DNA of 64,000 bases, from NCBI GenBank assembly GCA_034359265.1, contig CP136897.1, positions 18,594,001-18,658,000 on the forward strand, in the 5' to 3' direction. Source of the DNA: Canna indica. Taxonomy: Eukaryota; Streptophyta; Magnoliopsida; Zingiberales; Cannaceae. The position numbers were made by a program, and so were the translations under genes. Under the pieces are notes generated by a model that was not told the origin of the DNA, did not search any database, and worked only from the letters and a program-made list of their open reading frames with translations. Of the stretch, positions 12,765 to 25,031 are shown in pieces; position 1 is the first letter of the stretch; the number at the start of each line of letters is the position of its first letter.

Positions 12765-13790
12765 TTGGATCCTCCATTCTTTATCCGTTCTAGCAAAAAT
12801 ACTAAACTTTTTGATACACTAGTTTGTTTCAAACCTACCTTTGTTAATCATTTTATGATTAATTTGGATCTTGATATGGATCATATGATTGGTAATAACC
12901 GCCGAAGATATTACATTTTTTTTATAAAAATAATACTTGTATTAATCAAGAGACTTGAATTTTACAAGTAAAGGGGCACTAAAATATTACTTTAGTAGGG
13001 GATAGTTTGGCACCCCATATTAATTTGCGCATTAACCCACCCCTTGATGATAATTGATTTTGGTAGTCGAAAAACAATGGTCTTTCTTGTTCTAAGTCAA
13101 CCTATAAATTTATTACTTTAGAATTTTAATATCGTTCTATGCAACACACGGAAATGGGTAGTTGTTTCAAAATTACTAGTTGGCCCTCAGATTAAAAAAA
13201 CTTCTTGAAATTTTTTTCATAATAAACTACCTATTGCAGATATACTATTTGATATAACTAGTTCTTTTCGTTCTACCTTGTGCAACAACCAACGTAAGAC
13301 CATTTCTCATATTCTTGGGGACTATAAGGTTGATCAAACACTCGGGGAACTAATTAAGAATCGCTTTCCCGTGACTCACTTGTTTTTGAATAATCTGTAT
13401 TCTAATAGTGTGCCCTGGGACAATAATAATGTGCATGGCAACTCGGAGATTAAATATGCACTATGCTTGAATACTCTTTACTCTGGTTCCTTTCATATTC
13501 GAGATTTTGTTTTGCTAAGTGAAGCTTTTGCTATTAAATTAGCTCTTACTCATGCCATAGGAAAGAGCTATCAAAATATTATAATTGGATCTAATTCTAA
13601 ATTTGATTATTGACATGTGCAATAATGAAATGGAACCTTTCTTATGCCTTAAAAATATATTATACCCGACATCCTTTATCTTGCAAGATCTATTGAGAAA
13701 TTGAAGGTTCAATACGTTGACAGAGACGAAAATAAAGCAGCAGACTGGATAGCAATACATTTTATGAAATATAAAAATTCTATTGTATGA
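12765..13790 (+). pseudogene. RNase H-like LINE remnant
   Basis: Short plus-strand frames give the pattern of the C-terminal RNase H-like domain often found on plant LINE ORF2: a segment resembling ALCLNTLYSGSFHIRDFVLL, then SEAFAIKLALTHAIGKSYQNIIIGSNSK, then after stops VQYVDRDENKAADWIAIHF. This is the usual order of a strand-rich core, EA.A...AL and the R.EN..AD.LA tail. Stops and frameshifts break it. Orientation is opposite to the LINE at 8-12.7 kb, so it is a separate relic. Confidence 0.6.
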
Positions 13791-14437
13791 AAGGATTAAT
13801 GGCCCCTCTATTTAGTTGATATTGTAAAAAAAAAACACCTTAACGACTATTGATTAGTTACTTTTTTTTTCTTTTCGTTAAAAAGAATATCGTATTTAAA
13901 CCCAACACGAAACCTAGCTTGTTGATTTCAATGATACTTGTTGATTAGATGAGGTCCATTTCATTCATTTCAACATTAGATCCCGGGGTTAATAATATCA
14001 AATTTGATCGAACTTGATGGACAAAATTGATTAAAAATTATTGAAATCGCAAACAAAAAATGTAGAGATTTATTTATTTATCCTACAATTATTTTTTTAT
14101 TTTTCTTTCTCATTTTTTATATTTTCAAATGAACAACCAATTACAATGCTATGTTGATGTCATTAATTGAACCAAACAAAATACACAAATGAGAAAATGA
14201 TTTATTAATCCAATTCCAAGTATTTTGAAGAGAATATCAACCGAAGCAAACCTTACTCTTGCATTCGATCAAATGTTTATGTTAAGGAAATATTTCATAT
14301 TTGTTCCCAGAGTTTGATGCAAGTTCTAATTTAAACCCAAAGAATTTGAAAATTTTCAATTTTAATTCCCCTAGTTTTAAGTTTCGCATCAATTTAGTAT
14401 TTTGATAACAACTTTAGGGTAAAATTTACGATCAAAA
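13791..14437. other. AT-rich intergenic, nothing recognised
   Basis: No conserved protein, RNA gene or paired terminal repeat was seen in this stretch. Confidence 0.5.
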
Positions 14438-14864
14438 CGATTAAAAAATTAGTGGGTCTAACTCCGCCCCAAAAGCTAGCTCAATGGTAGAGGACTGCCC
14501 AAACCATTTTAAAGACTATCTTGATTATACCCTTATGCAATGTAAGATTTTAACACACCCCTTCACGCCCAGCGTTGGATATTTAGAGCATGGACTTTAT
14601 AACTAACCGACGTGGGATATCAAACACCCCCCCCTCGTGCCCAGGACCGAACTCATGCGGGAGGTCCCGAGCATGATGTTTGCTGGATTGGACGTCTACT
14701 GATGGTGGCCCAACATCGAAAGACGGGTGGCTCTAATACCATGTTAAAAAAAAGAACTTGAACCTAATTCCATCCCAAAAGCTAACTCATATAAGGAAAG
14801 AATTGTCCAAGCCATTATAAAAAACACTTTACACTCGTAACTAACCGATGTGGGATATGTAACA
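14438..14864 (-). mobile_element. TRIM retroelement (about 430 bp)
   Basis: A miniature LTR element read on the minus strand. Right LTR 14742-14864 begins (minus strand) TGTTACATATCCCAC and ends TTTAACA; left LTR, roughly 14438-14626, begins TGTTTGATATCCCAC. Directly inside the right LTR is a primer-binding site TGGTATTAGAGC (complement of 14730-14741), matching the 3' end of initiator Met tRNA with one change. Directly before the left LTR is a purine tract GAGGGGGGGG (complement of about 14627-14636). The 0.1-kb interior has no coding capacity. The left LTR carries an extra segment of about 80 bp near 14514-14595. An AGCTCAATGGTAGAGG word inside resembles a tRNA A box, but no B box follows at tRNA spacing. 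Confidence 0.8.
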
Positions 14865-15500
14865 AGAACACACGTGTGCAACTCACATGAGGGACAAAAA
14901 AGTTATTTTTTGTTGTATCAAATAAACAAAACTATTTTACCAGATTATTATCTAATAAATTTTATCACCAAGAAAATAAATTCTATCAGCAAGTTGGCAA
15001 GACTTAATGCTGAAAATATTCCCAATTATGTAGAAATATGCTTGTAAACAAAACAGCAACCTCAGATGGTAAACTTGGAGCCTAAAATTACATTTACTTT
15101 ATAATCAAGAAATCCCCCCAGAAAATATGTTCCTCAGAAAAAAAGATTTAATGCACTTAATGTAAATATTTCACTCAAAAAGGATTCTGCTGTTGCAATT
15201 CATCAAAACATGCTTTGAGTAGTTTGCAAATATGCCTCTTTGTTGTTAGCATCCCCTTTTACAAATGAAGTTCACTATAATCTTCCAATGTCAATGAGCT
15301 TTCCTTTGTGGCTCTTTGGGCACACCTATCCCTTGCATCTCTTCCATTCCCCACATCCCTAGAAACTAAACCTTGTAATGACTATGCCTTGAGCTCCTCA
15401 TGAGCAAAAGGAATATTTACAGCATAAGCTGCTTGAGGAAGAGTGATACTGCATGAAAATAACAGTTTCAAGTAGTTGCCAATGATACCTCCATGGCAAT
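14865..15500 (-). other. 3' flank of the WRKY gene
   Basis: Probable 3' UTR and downstream sequence of the WRKY gene on the minus strand. No poly(A) site was fixed and nothing else was recognised. Confidence 0.5.
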
Positions 15501-17494
<1,994 letters not shown>

Positions 17495-18320
17495 CACCAC
17501 AAGCGCGCACCCACAGTAACCCTCTCCAACTCCAATCTCTCTCAGCAATAGGAATCTCCTATGGCCCAACTTGTCTAAAGCACCACAGATGAACAATGAA
17601 GCAAAGAAAGACAAGGCACTTCGCAACTAAAAGCAAATAATTTGCTCCAACTTGACCAAAAGACAACAAGAGGGAAACAACGACGAGTGATCATCTCAAC
17701 ATCTCCAAGGAAACAGATTAAAAACATCAGAAAGCTCGAAAGACCCAGAGGGCATCCAAAGACTTCAAACCAAGCTGAAAAGGGTGTCTCTAAACCCCAG
17801 CGCTAAAAGCCTAAAAACAAAAAACACTACGGAAGACCCGATTTTGACGAAACAGATCAGATAAAGTTGCTGTCTTTAGCATTTCGCATCGAACTTGAGA
17901 CCCAAAAAGAAAAGTTAAAGACTGAAGACAGAAAACCCCCGATAAATGAATGTATTGATCTAAGAACACCAAATTAAAGAGAGAACGTCGTGAAAGTAGG
18001 ATGGAAACCCTATAAATCGTTTGCAGATCCTTGGAAGGTGTGACGGCATGCATTCGTTATTCTCGATCAAGAAATGAAGAACCGATATTTAGAAGCCGGA
18101 GGGAAAAAGAATGGCGCACTTATTTATCGAACGGGAGAGGGGGAGGAGGAGCGCACTACGCCGTACTCGTGGCGTACGCCGCTGGTCCTTCGAGAGATCA
18201 CAGCCGTCGGGGGGGAATCGGACGGCAGGGATTGGCGTCGCCTGCCACTGCCACTGACGACGCGGGGCCCCACTCGCCTGCTTCACTTGGCTTTTAATGG
18301 TTAAAGTTTCGGGGTGAAGT
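17495..18320 (-). promoter_or_regulatory. WRKY 5' leader and proximal promoter
   Basis: Upstream of the WRKY start codon on the minus strand. 17495-18050 is likely 5' UTR, possibly with an unspotted intron; 18090-18290 is GC-rich and promoter-like. A TTGACC W-box core is on the plus strand at 17652-17657. No transcription start can be fixed from sequence alone. Confidence 0.4.
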
Positions 18321-18586
18321 CATCGGTTGTCGCGTTGCAAATTTTAACCTCGTGCTTTCGCAGGTTCAGGATCGTCTCCAAGAGTTGCACGGGGTCGGCC
18401 GCAATCCTGCGGACTAAAGTTCACCTGATCGCAGAAACGACGGTGAGGATGCGAAAAAGTGAAGAATTTGAAGGAAGTCTGATGGGAGAGGATCTCAATG
18501 CTTTCTAGTGCTCTTTGGGGGGTTCGTCGAGGTGGTAGCCGTAGAGATGTCGCCGCAAATGGGACGGTGACACGCGGACACTATAT

Positions 18587-18707
18587 TTGACCGTAACAGT
18601 TGTGGGGCCGGTATGCCGGTGGGTCATCCTCTACCGTGGTGGGCCCGACGGCCGACCAGGTCGGGTTCTCGCAGGTCTCGGTATGACATAAATATTGTAG
18701 CGGTCAA
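18587..18707. promoter_or_regulatory. Pair of W-boxes upstream of the WRKY gene
   Basis: TTGACC at 18587-18592 on the plus strand and GGTCAA (TTGACC on the minus strand) at 18702-18707, about 1.1-1.2 kb before the start codon. W-boxes are the family's own binding site, so self- or cross-regulation is plausible. The hexamer occurs by chance often enough that this is only suggestive. Confidence 0.4.
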
Positions 18708-18737
18708 AAAAACTATTTACCGTAGAGAATTTTTGTT

Positions 18738-18790
18738 TGAATTATTATTATTATTATTATTTATTATTATTTATTATTATTATTATTATA
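18738..18790. repeat. (ATT)n microsatellite
   Basis: ATT repeats with two TTTATT interruptions, between the WRKY promoter region and the following repeat remnant. Confidence 0.9.
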
Positions 18791-18843
18791 GCAGTTCTTT
18801 TTGAGCATTTTTCCTAATTCAAAATAATTTTTTAAAAGATGCA

Positions 18844-19320
18844 ACGGTGAGCCTGTTCGGATATCTTGTATTTTTCATGATATTCATACTATTTTTATAT
18901 AGAATCGATTTCTAAATCTTGGACTCGGCCTCTACCCTATTGGGACATGGAATCGGATCCTATCTGGAACATATACTACGCCACAGGTTCTGAGTATCCT
19001 GTTGAAATATGTTCATTTACAAGTTTTAATATACATATTCAGGGTGCTCTATTGAAACTCGTTCATTTACAGGTTTCGAGTACCTTGTTGGAACATGTCC
19101 GTTCATTTACAAGTTCTGATGGCCTTGTTGGAACATATTCATTTATGGATTCTGAATATCTTATTGAAACTTGTTCATTTATATGTTCCATGGTGTAAAT
19201 TTTAGGTACTAATTTTGATTCCGATTCTGAGTACCTAATATGTTGGACTCGAAATTGAAATCGATTTTAATCGATTCTTTAATTTTTATCCCGAATTCTA
19301 CTTAAATTTAATTTGAGTCT
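18844..19320. mobile_element. Decayed hAT-type MITE, related to 31.86-32.33 kb
   Basis: Shares TTGTATTTTTCATGATAT near its left side and TTTTAATTGATTC/TTTTTATCCC phrases near its right with the copy at 31.86-32.33 kb. The interior repeats GTTC/GAAACAGG-like phrases such as TTGTTGGAACATATTCATTTA. The ends (GGTGAGC... on the left) resemble the GGGGTGAGCA termini of other hAT elements here but are too decayed to fix a target duplication. Confidence 0.45.
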
Positions 19321-20335
19321 ATTCAAAATCTACCTAATCGATAATTTTAAATTTCAAACTGTCATTCCGATCTGAATTAGGGGCTCTTAAATTCTTAGAA
19401 CCCGAATGAAATATGGAAAACCATCAAACTACCATTTTGTTTCATCTTCCCTTAATCGACACACTAGATCATTTCATTTTTTTTACGAAAACTCTTCAAT
19501 ATAATCATATTTCACCGCGGAAATTTTTAAAAATTGAATATATAATTTGTGGAAAAATATTATAAGAGGTAGGGAACAGGGATAACTGAAACTCTTGAAT
19601 AATTTATGAAAATGTTATAATTGATATAAGGACATAGACCATCTCATTTTTTTGCTGTACAAAAATTTTATTAAATTTTTTGAACATGTTCATATTTTAT
19701 TGAAAAAGAATGATAATTTTTAAAAAAAATATGAATTGTTTATGAAAAATAGTATGGCTGATATGTGAGGCACATGAACCATTAAATCTTTTATAATACA
19801 AAAATTTCATCAAAATTTGTAACATTTCTTTTTATACTTTCTTTGGAATAACTCAAGATGGAGGGCCGATGTGCATATGGCCAAGGAGCAAGGTAGCATG
19901 ACCGCAGAGAGTGCAGTTGAGGCTGTTAGTACACGCAGATGCTTGCCTGATTGCCTCCATGGGGTACCCATCTATATATCATTGTGAGTAAAATATATAG
20001 ATGGGTTTTTCATTTCTTTTTTTTGCAAAAAAAGACAATAAATTAGGTGAAATCATAGTTAGTCAGTGCCGCTTAATTAACATAAAAAATTGAAAGCAGG
20101 ATGAGGACAAGGGAGAATAATAAAAAATAATAGAAATATAAATATATAAAATAAAAGGTGGTCAACACAAGGAAGAGGAAGCCCTCCAACAACAATTTGA
20201 GCCGATCAATAATTTTAAACGATATCCATCTCTCTTTCTCTCTCTCTCCTCTTACAAAGTTTCATCACGGATCACCAAAAAGCATTGCACGATTCTTGAT
20301 GCAGACCAAGAAAATAAAATATGCACAATCCACAA
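19321..20335. other. AT-rich intergenic
   Basis: No gene. Two diverged copies of a phrase around AAAATTTTATTAAATTTTTTGA and TTTATGAAAATGTTATAATTG occur near 19.55-19.83 kb, suggesting an old local duplication. Confidence 0.5.
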
Positions 20336-20377
<42 letters not shown>

Positions 20378-20380
20378 TTA
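20336..20380. repeat. (AAT)n microsatellite
   Basis: About 15 AAT units. Poly-Asn and poly-Tyr reading frames over it are artefacts of the repeat. Confidence 0.93.
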
Positions 20381-20479
20381 GTAAATTGCACGCATGGGAA
20401 GCACTTGTTATCGATGGCCTCAAAATGGTCAAGACATTGGATTCTAAATCTAAAACAAGAAAGTGTTCAAGCATATGTA

Positions 20480-20577
20480 AGACTTCATGAAGCACCGACA
20501 TCGACACGAATACTAAACACGACATGAATATAAATATGAGGGTACACTAACTTTAAAATTTTATAGACATGAACACA

Positions 20578-20616
<39 letters not shown>

Positions 20617-20778
20617 CATGATATTTTTTTTAATTCCAAAACACCGACATCGACACGCATACGAAACACGACATGAATATAGATACGAGGGCACACCAAC
20701 TTTAAAAATTTATAGACATGAACACAATATATATATATATATATATAATTAAAAAATTTAAAAAAAATCACAATTCAT

Positions 20779-20816
<38 letters not shown>

Positions 20817-20990
20817 TCAAGATTTATAATAATATCATGATATTTTTATTAATGCCCAAACACCGACATCGACACGAATACGAAACACGACATGAATATA
20901 GATACGAGGGCACACCAACTTTAAAAATTTATAGACATGAACACAACATATATATATATAATTAAAAAATTTAAAAAAATCACAATTCAT

Positions 20991-21045
<55 letters not shown>

Positions 21046-21060
21046 CAATATTTATAATAA
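20480..21060. repeat. Three tandem units with (TA)n tracts
   Basis: The phrase CACCGACATCGACACG starts units near 20497, 20642 and 20862, each continuing through ACGACATGAATATA and TTTATAGACATGAACACAA to a (TA)n tract of varying length (20588-20611, 20731-20747, 20785-20811, 20996-21042). The first unit begins with GAAGCACCGACA, which resembles the complement of the GTGTCTGTGCTTC sequence at 22.27 kb, so these may be amplified subterminal repeats of the hAT element remnant to the right. Confidence 0.8.
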
Positions 21061-21206
21061 TATCATGATATTTTTATTAATGCCAAACTTCTTATTTTTA
21101 GTTTTTTCTAGGCATCTTTCAAAATATATGAAGCATTCTAGATAACTTCTTGTGTCAATACTTATTATTTCTAAATTATTTCCAAAAGCATGGGACATAA
21201 TATCTA

Positions 21207-21493
21207 GGGTAAATTACACTGACCTCCCCTGAGATTTAGTGAAATTACACTGACCCCCCCTATTTGTCCAGGTTACAATCATCTCCCCTAAGTAATGTTT
21301 GAGTAATTTTTTTAGGGGAGATTTGTGTAATATTTTACAAAACTCATGGGAGATTTGTGTAATCTTATTTCGTGATATGAGAGGTTTGTGTAATCTTTTA
21401 TAAAACTCAGAGGGGTTACAAGATAAAATTACAAATAGAGGAGAGGTCAGTGTAATTTCACTAAACCTCAGGGGAGATCAGTGTAATTTACCC
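21207..21493. mobile_element. Mutator-type MITE (287 bp)
   Basis: Inverted repeats of more than 50 bp begin GGGTAAATTACACTGA at both ends and differ at only a few positions. A perfect 9-bp target duplication, TAATATCTA, lies at 21198-21206 and 21494-21502. Nine-bp duplications with long inverted repeats are the mark of the Mutator/MULE superfamily. The interior repeats AGATTTGTGTAAT and has no coding capacity. It is nested in the hAT remnant. Confidence 0.93.
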
Positions 21494-21613
21494 TAATATC
21501 TATTGGCATCTCCAAAACGTACACTCTTATATATATTAGCATATCTTAGTAGAACTAGTCATGTACAACCATATGTAAATAAACAGATAACTATAGTCTC
21601 ACTTTCTTATTCA

Positions 21614-22290
21614 TCAATCATTGTTGGTATCTTCTTCATTGGAAAATATTACTCTCTCCAACTTTGGTTCATCCAGAGAAAGATTGACAAATTCAAGGAT
21701 TCCATTATCTTCATCAATCGTTGAAAACTCATCTCCTACAATATCCCACATCATTGTTTCTCCTTTATTGTATTGAGGAGTTTTCCTTAAAATGAGACGA
21801 ATATTAGTTTGGATAAATACTAAATTTTTCGCACTTTTAAGTTTCATCTTGTTCCTTTTAAGAGAATGAATAAAAAAGTAAGTGCTCCAATTTCTTTCAC
21901 AACAAGAAAACGAAGATGATTGCCCAAGTAGCTTGAGAGCAATCTTTTCAAGAGTTGGAGCATGAATACCATGAACTAGCTACCAAGATTTTGCATCAAG
22001 CACACCTCTATCATATAAGGAGTCACAATCATCAAACTCAACTCTACCATTTGAAAAATTTGCAAACTCAAGGTTCCTTGAAACTCGTTGGTGATTGTTT
22101 TATTATTTTTCTAAAAGATGCATGGTTGGCCGTGTTCAGACTTTCGGACCGTGTCTGGACAAAAAAAATTGACTAGTTAAGACACTCTTAGACACGTGCG
22201 TCACACGAGTGTCTTCATGTGTCAGTGTCCGCGGCGTGTCGGACACGCGGACACGACAATCCCACGGAGTGTCTGTGCTTCCTAGGTAAC
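21614..22290 (-). pseudogene. hAT transposase C-terminal fragment
   Basis: On the minus strand the frame reads VEFDDCDSLYDRGVLDAKSW, stop, LVHGIHAPTLEKIALKLL, SCCERNWSTYFFIHSLKRNK and then MMWDIVGDEF. This is the dimerisation end of hAT transposases, with the CERNWS motif conserved. A TAG stop interrupts it and the N-terminal and catalytic parts are missing. To the right, 22.15-22.29 kb is full of GTGTC/GACAC words ending GTGTCTGTGCTTC, which look like the element's terminal region. This family differs from the hAT element at 51.5-55.4 kb in termini and protein. Confidence 0.75.
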
Positions 22291-22360
22291 ACTCCATGTA
22301 GCTGAAGAGTAGGATTTGGATCAACTATGGTCTGAGTTTTGAAATTTAACGCGATCCAAT

Positions 22361-22836
22361 TATGGATGACAATAGTTTGGTTAATCGCATTTTGTGTGGT
22401 TAATCGAAGCCGAAAATGTTTAAGAACTCACTAACCGAAACAATTTAAGAACTCATTAACCAAAATCAAAATCGAAATTGTTTGATTTTAAAAACTAATA
22501 TCTGAAATCGAAAGTAATTTATTATCGGTTATCCGCCAGATAATCGAAACTGATTAATTCGATTCTGATAGATACAATTATTCGTTTACTTACCAGATAA
22601 TCGATAATTAGTAAACGGATAGTCAGTTAATAAATAAATAAATATATTTTTAATAATTCTTAATTAAATTCTTAATTTTATATAATAATTAATTATAACT
22701 TGTTTCAGTTATCGATTATCTACAGATAACTGATAACCGAAATCGAATTGAATTTAATCGATTTTTCTAATTCACTAACTAAAACCACAAATTCACTATT
22801 TGCAGTTCGGTTAATAGATTTTAATTGTCACCCCTA
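22361..22836. mobile_element. hAT MITE (476 bp)
   Basis: Perfect 8-bp target duplication GATCCAAT (22353-22360 and 22837-22844). Ends are TATGGATGACAATAG and the complement TAGGGGTGACAATTA, so the inverted repeats are similar with a few changes. The interior has many GGTTAATCG and GATAATCGATAA words in both orientations. No coding capacity. Confidence 0.9.
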
Positions 22837-23104
22837 GATCCAATAACCAACGATAATATGGTCATGATGGGAACCACTTCGATCGGATTTTGATCGAAAT
22901 TTTATCTAATTCAACAAGTTTAAATTAAAAATCAATCAAAAATTAAAAAAAAAAGAGTCAAATGTATGGATCGAACGAAGCTTAGTTCATGATTCGAATT
23001 AGGTTACATGAGTTATTTTTATGTTCATACATAATCGAATTCGGTTCAACTTGGATATGATCATAGTAAAGTTCTTTTTGTTATGAATAATTCTGAATTA
23101 ACGT

Positions 23105-23370
23105 AAGTTAATTTAGAGTATGAGTGTGATGGACTCAAATTGCATTTTGATTCAAAATCTTAGATTGAATATTTTAGTATTTGAAAATTGTTCTAAAACA
23201 TAAATTTCTAGATTAGATATAGGTTGAGTTGAATAGTCTAATTCATGTATTGTATCGAGTCGCCTTACACATATTTTACACTCTTAAAGAATGGAAGTTG
23301 ATATCCAAAATTTAAAAAATTATTTAAAAATTGACCTATAAGTAAAATTTTGGGTTGAGCTTAAAGTGAC
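23105..23370. repeat. Intact paralogue of the Copia target site
   Basis: Carries GGACTCAAATTGCATTTTG followed without break by ATTCAAAATCTTAGATT and further shared phrases (GGTTGAGT, CTAATTCATGTATTGTATCG). The same sequence is split by the Copia element: its left part ends at 23888 and its right part resumes at 31319 and runs to about 31565. It serves as a natural pre-insertion site. Confidence 0.85.
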
Positions 23371-23888
23371 ACCGGATCATATCCGCATTCATCTTTATTT
23401 TTATGGTGTGAATACGAATTGGATGTGATACGAATATGGTTTTTACTCGACGGATGTGGATAAAATTATCAACCCTAAGTAGACATGAATTTGAAAAATT
23501 CATATATGCGTGAATGGATCAGAAGAGGATGTGGTGATATATCCACACCACATTCGATCTACATCTACATCGTATATTTAATTATAATAATATCTCAATA
23601 AGTTATAATATATATATATATATATTATACATTTAGGTAATTGTACAGGACATTGTTAAGTAATTGATCCACATGTTGTTTATTTAATTAATAGTATTAT
23701 TTAAAATATGGTGTAGATGCGGGATGCAATGTGGATATTCACATCTGCATGCGGTGCAGATATGAATATGTGTATCAATATCGGTTGCGAATGTGAAATA
23801 CAATGCAAATGCAAATGATGTAACATTCGCACCATGTCTAATTCATTATTATTGGCACACGAGTATGACGAACTCAGATTGCATTTTG
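23371..23888. other. Degenerate hAT-type repeat and left flank of Copia
   Basis: Contains ATATCCGCATTC, GGATGTGGATAAAATTATCA and CACATCTGCATGCGG phrases shared with the repeat region at 37.75-41.06 kb, so it is probably a decayed copy of the same MITE family. Boundaries cannot be fixed. Confidence 0.45.
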
Positions 23889-24358
23889 TGTAAGACAAAT
23901 CTTTAATCAAGTATTTCATGAATATAAGAATATCATAAATAAATTAGTAAGATAAGATCTTACTTGATGACGACATATTTGCAGCGGAATAAACTTCTGG
24001 ATCTCCAAGGAAAGCCGGGTCTTCCTCCACAACACCGTCTCAAATGCTCTGCTTTTGATGGGGAAAGCAACTATGAGCTAGGGTTTTTTCACACGGTGTA
24101 TAGAGGTGACCTAGCCTCTATTTATAACTGATTATATGGGCCCGGGCTTCATTAATCGAGCCTACACTTGATTAATCACACCAATCATGGTTAAGTGTTT
24201 CAAGCTCGAATCACATGGATCAAGATCACATGAGCTAACAGGCATCTCAATAATGGATCATAAGATCAAACCCGCTTTTATTAAATCAAAACATTATAAT
24301 TGATTGTAGCCCACATATGAAAAATGAAAATATAAAATATTTAAAAAATATTCTAACA
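23889..24358 (-). repeat. Copia 3' LTR (470 bp)
   Basis: Downstream LTR on the coding (minus) strand, with TGTTAG...TTACA ends. It lacks 9 bp found in the other LTR. Confidence 0.96.
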
Positions 24359-25031
24359 TTCTCCCACTTGGGCAAGATCAATTGTAAAATTTTATTTTTG
24401 TTAAAAAACGACACTCGGGTTTAATCACATATTTCAAAAAATAAAAATGTGGCCACAAAATAAATAAATAAAATAAAAAATGATCCAAGATGCAACACTT
24501 ATTATGACTCATATCAACAACCAATGATATCGAATCATGGCAGCTATCATGACAATACTGGACATAAGACTTTCCATGGTCACGAATACCACTGACATTG
24601 CTGACAATTGTCATTGGTGTGGAGTGTAGCATGAAAATAACACTCAAAATGATCCGATAAGAACAATGTTATTTTCATTGTCAGTCCTCATACTTTCTCT
24701 TCTAGATATACCTTTCGGCAGGAGAAAGCGTATGGTTTTTTTAAAAACCATCAAGTCCGTAGACTCAAAATTGTCATCAATCAATGGGCAACATGATTCA
24801 CATGACACCGAGCTTTTAAACAAAAAACACGATGTCTCTAGACTCAAATATAGTATCAATCAAGAGACATTCTGATTCAAATGATACCGAGTCTTAAATA
24901 ATTATTGAACACATATATTAAATATGACAATATGATCTCAAAGGAAAAAGAGTTTATTATTGAACATGCGGTAACATAAACCTAACAATCATGTATCAAA
25001 GTACTCAAAACAAAAGGAAAAATAACTCCCA
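24359..25031 (-). other. Copia 3' untranslated region
   Basis: Between the RNase H stop codon and the 3' LTR. Includes the polypurine tract at about 24359-24371 and a diverged tandem pair near 24758-24895 (GACTCAAA...ATCAATCAA...CATGATTCA-type phrases). No coding sequence is supported. Confidence 0.7.

Noticed and set aside
14460..14530. Possible tRNA gene from an AGCTCAATGGTAGAGG A-box-like word
   Set aside because: No cloverleaf or B box follows; the word is part of the TRIM LTR and a diverged copy occurs at 14.77 kb.
20265..20527. Poly-Tyr and poly-Asn proteins
   Set aside because: Translations of the (AAT)n microsatellite.
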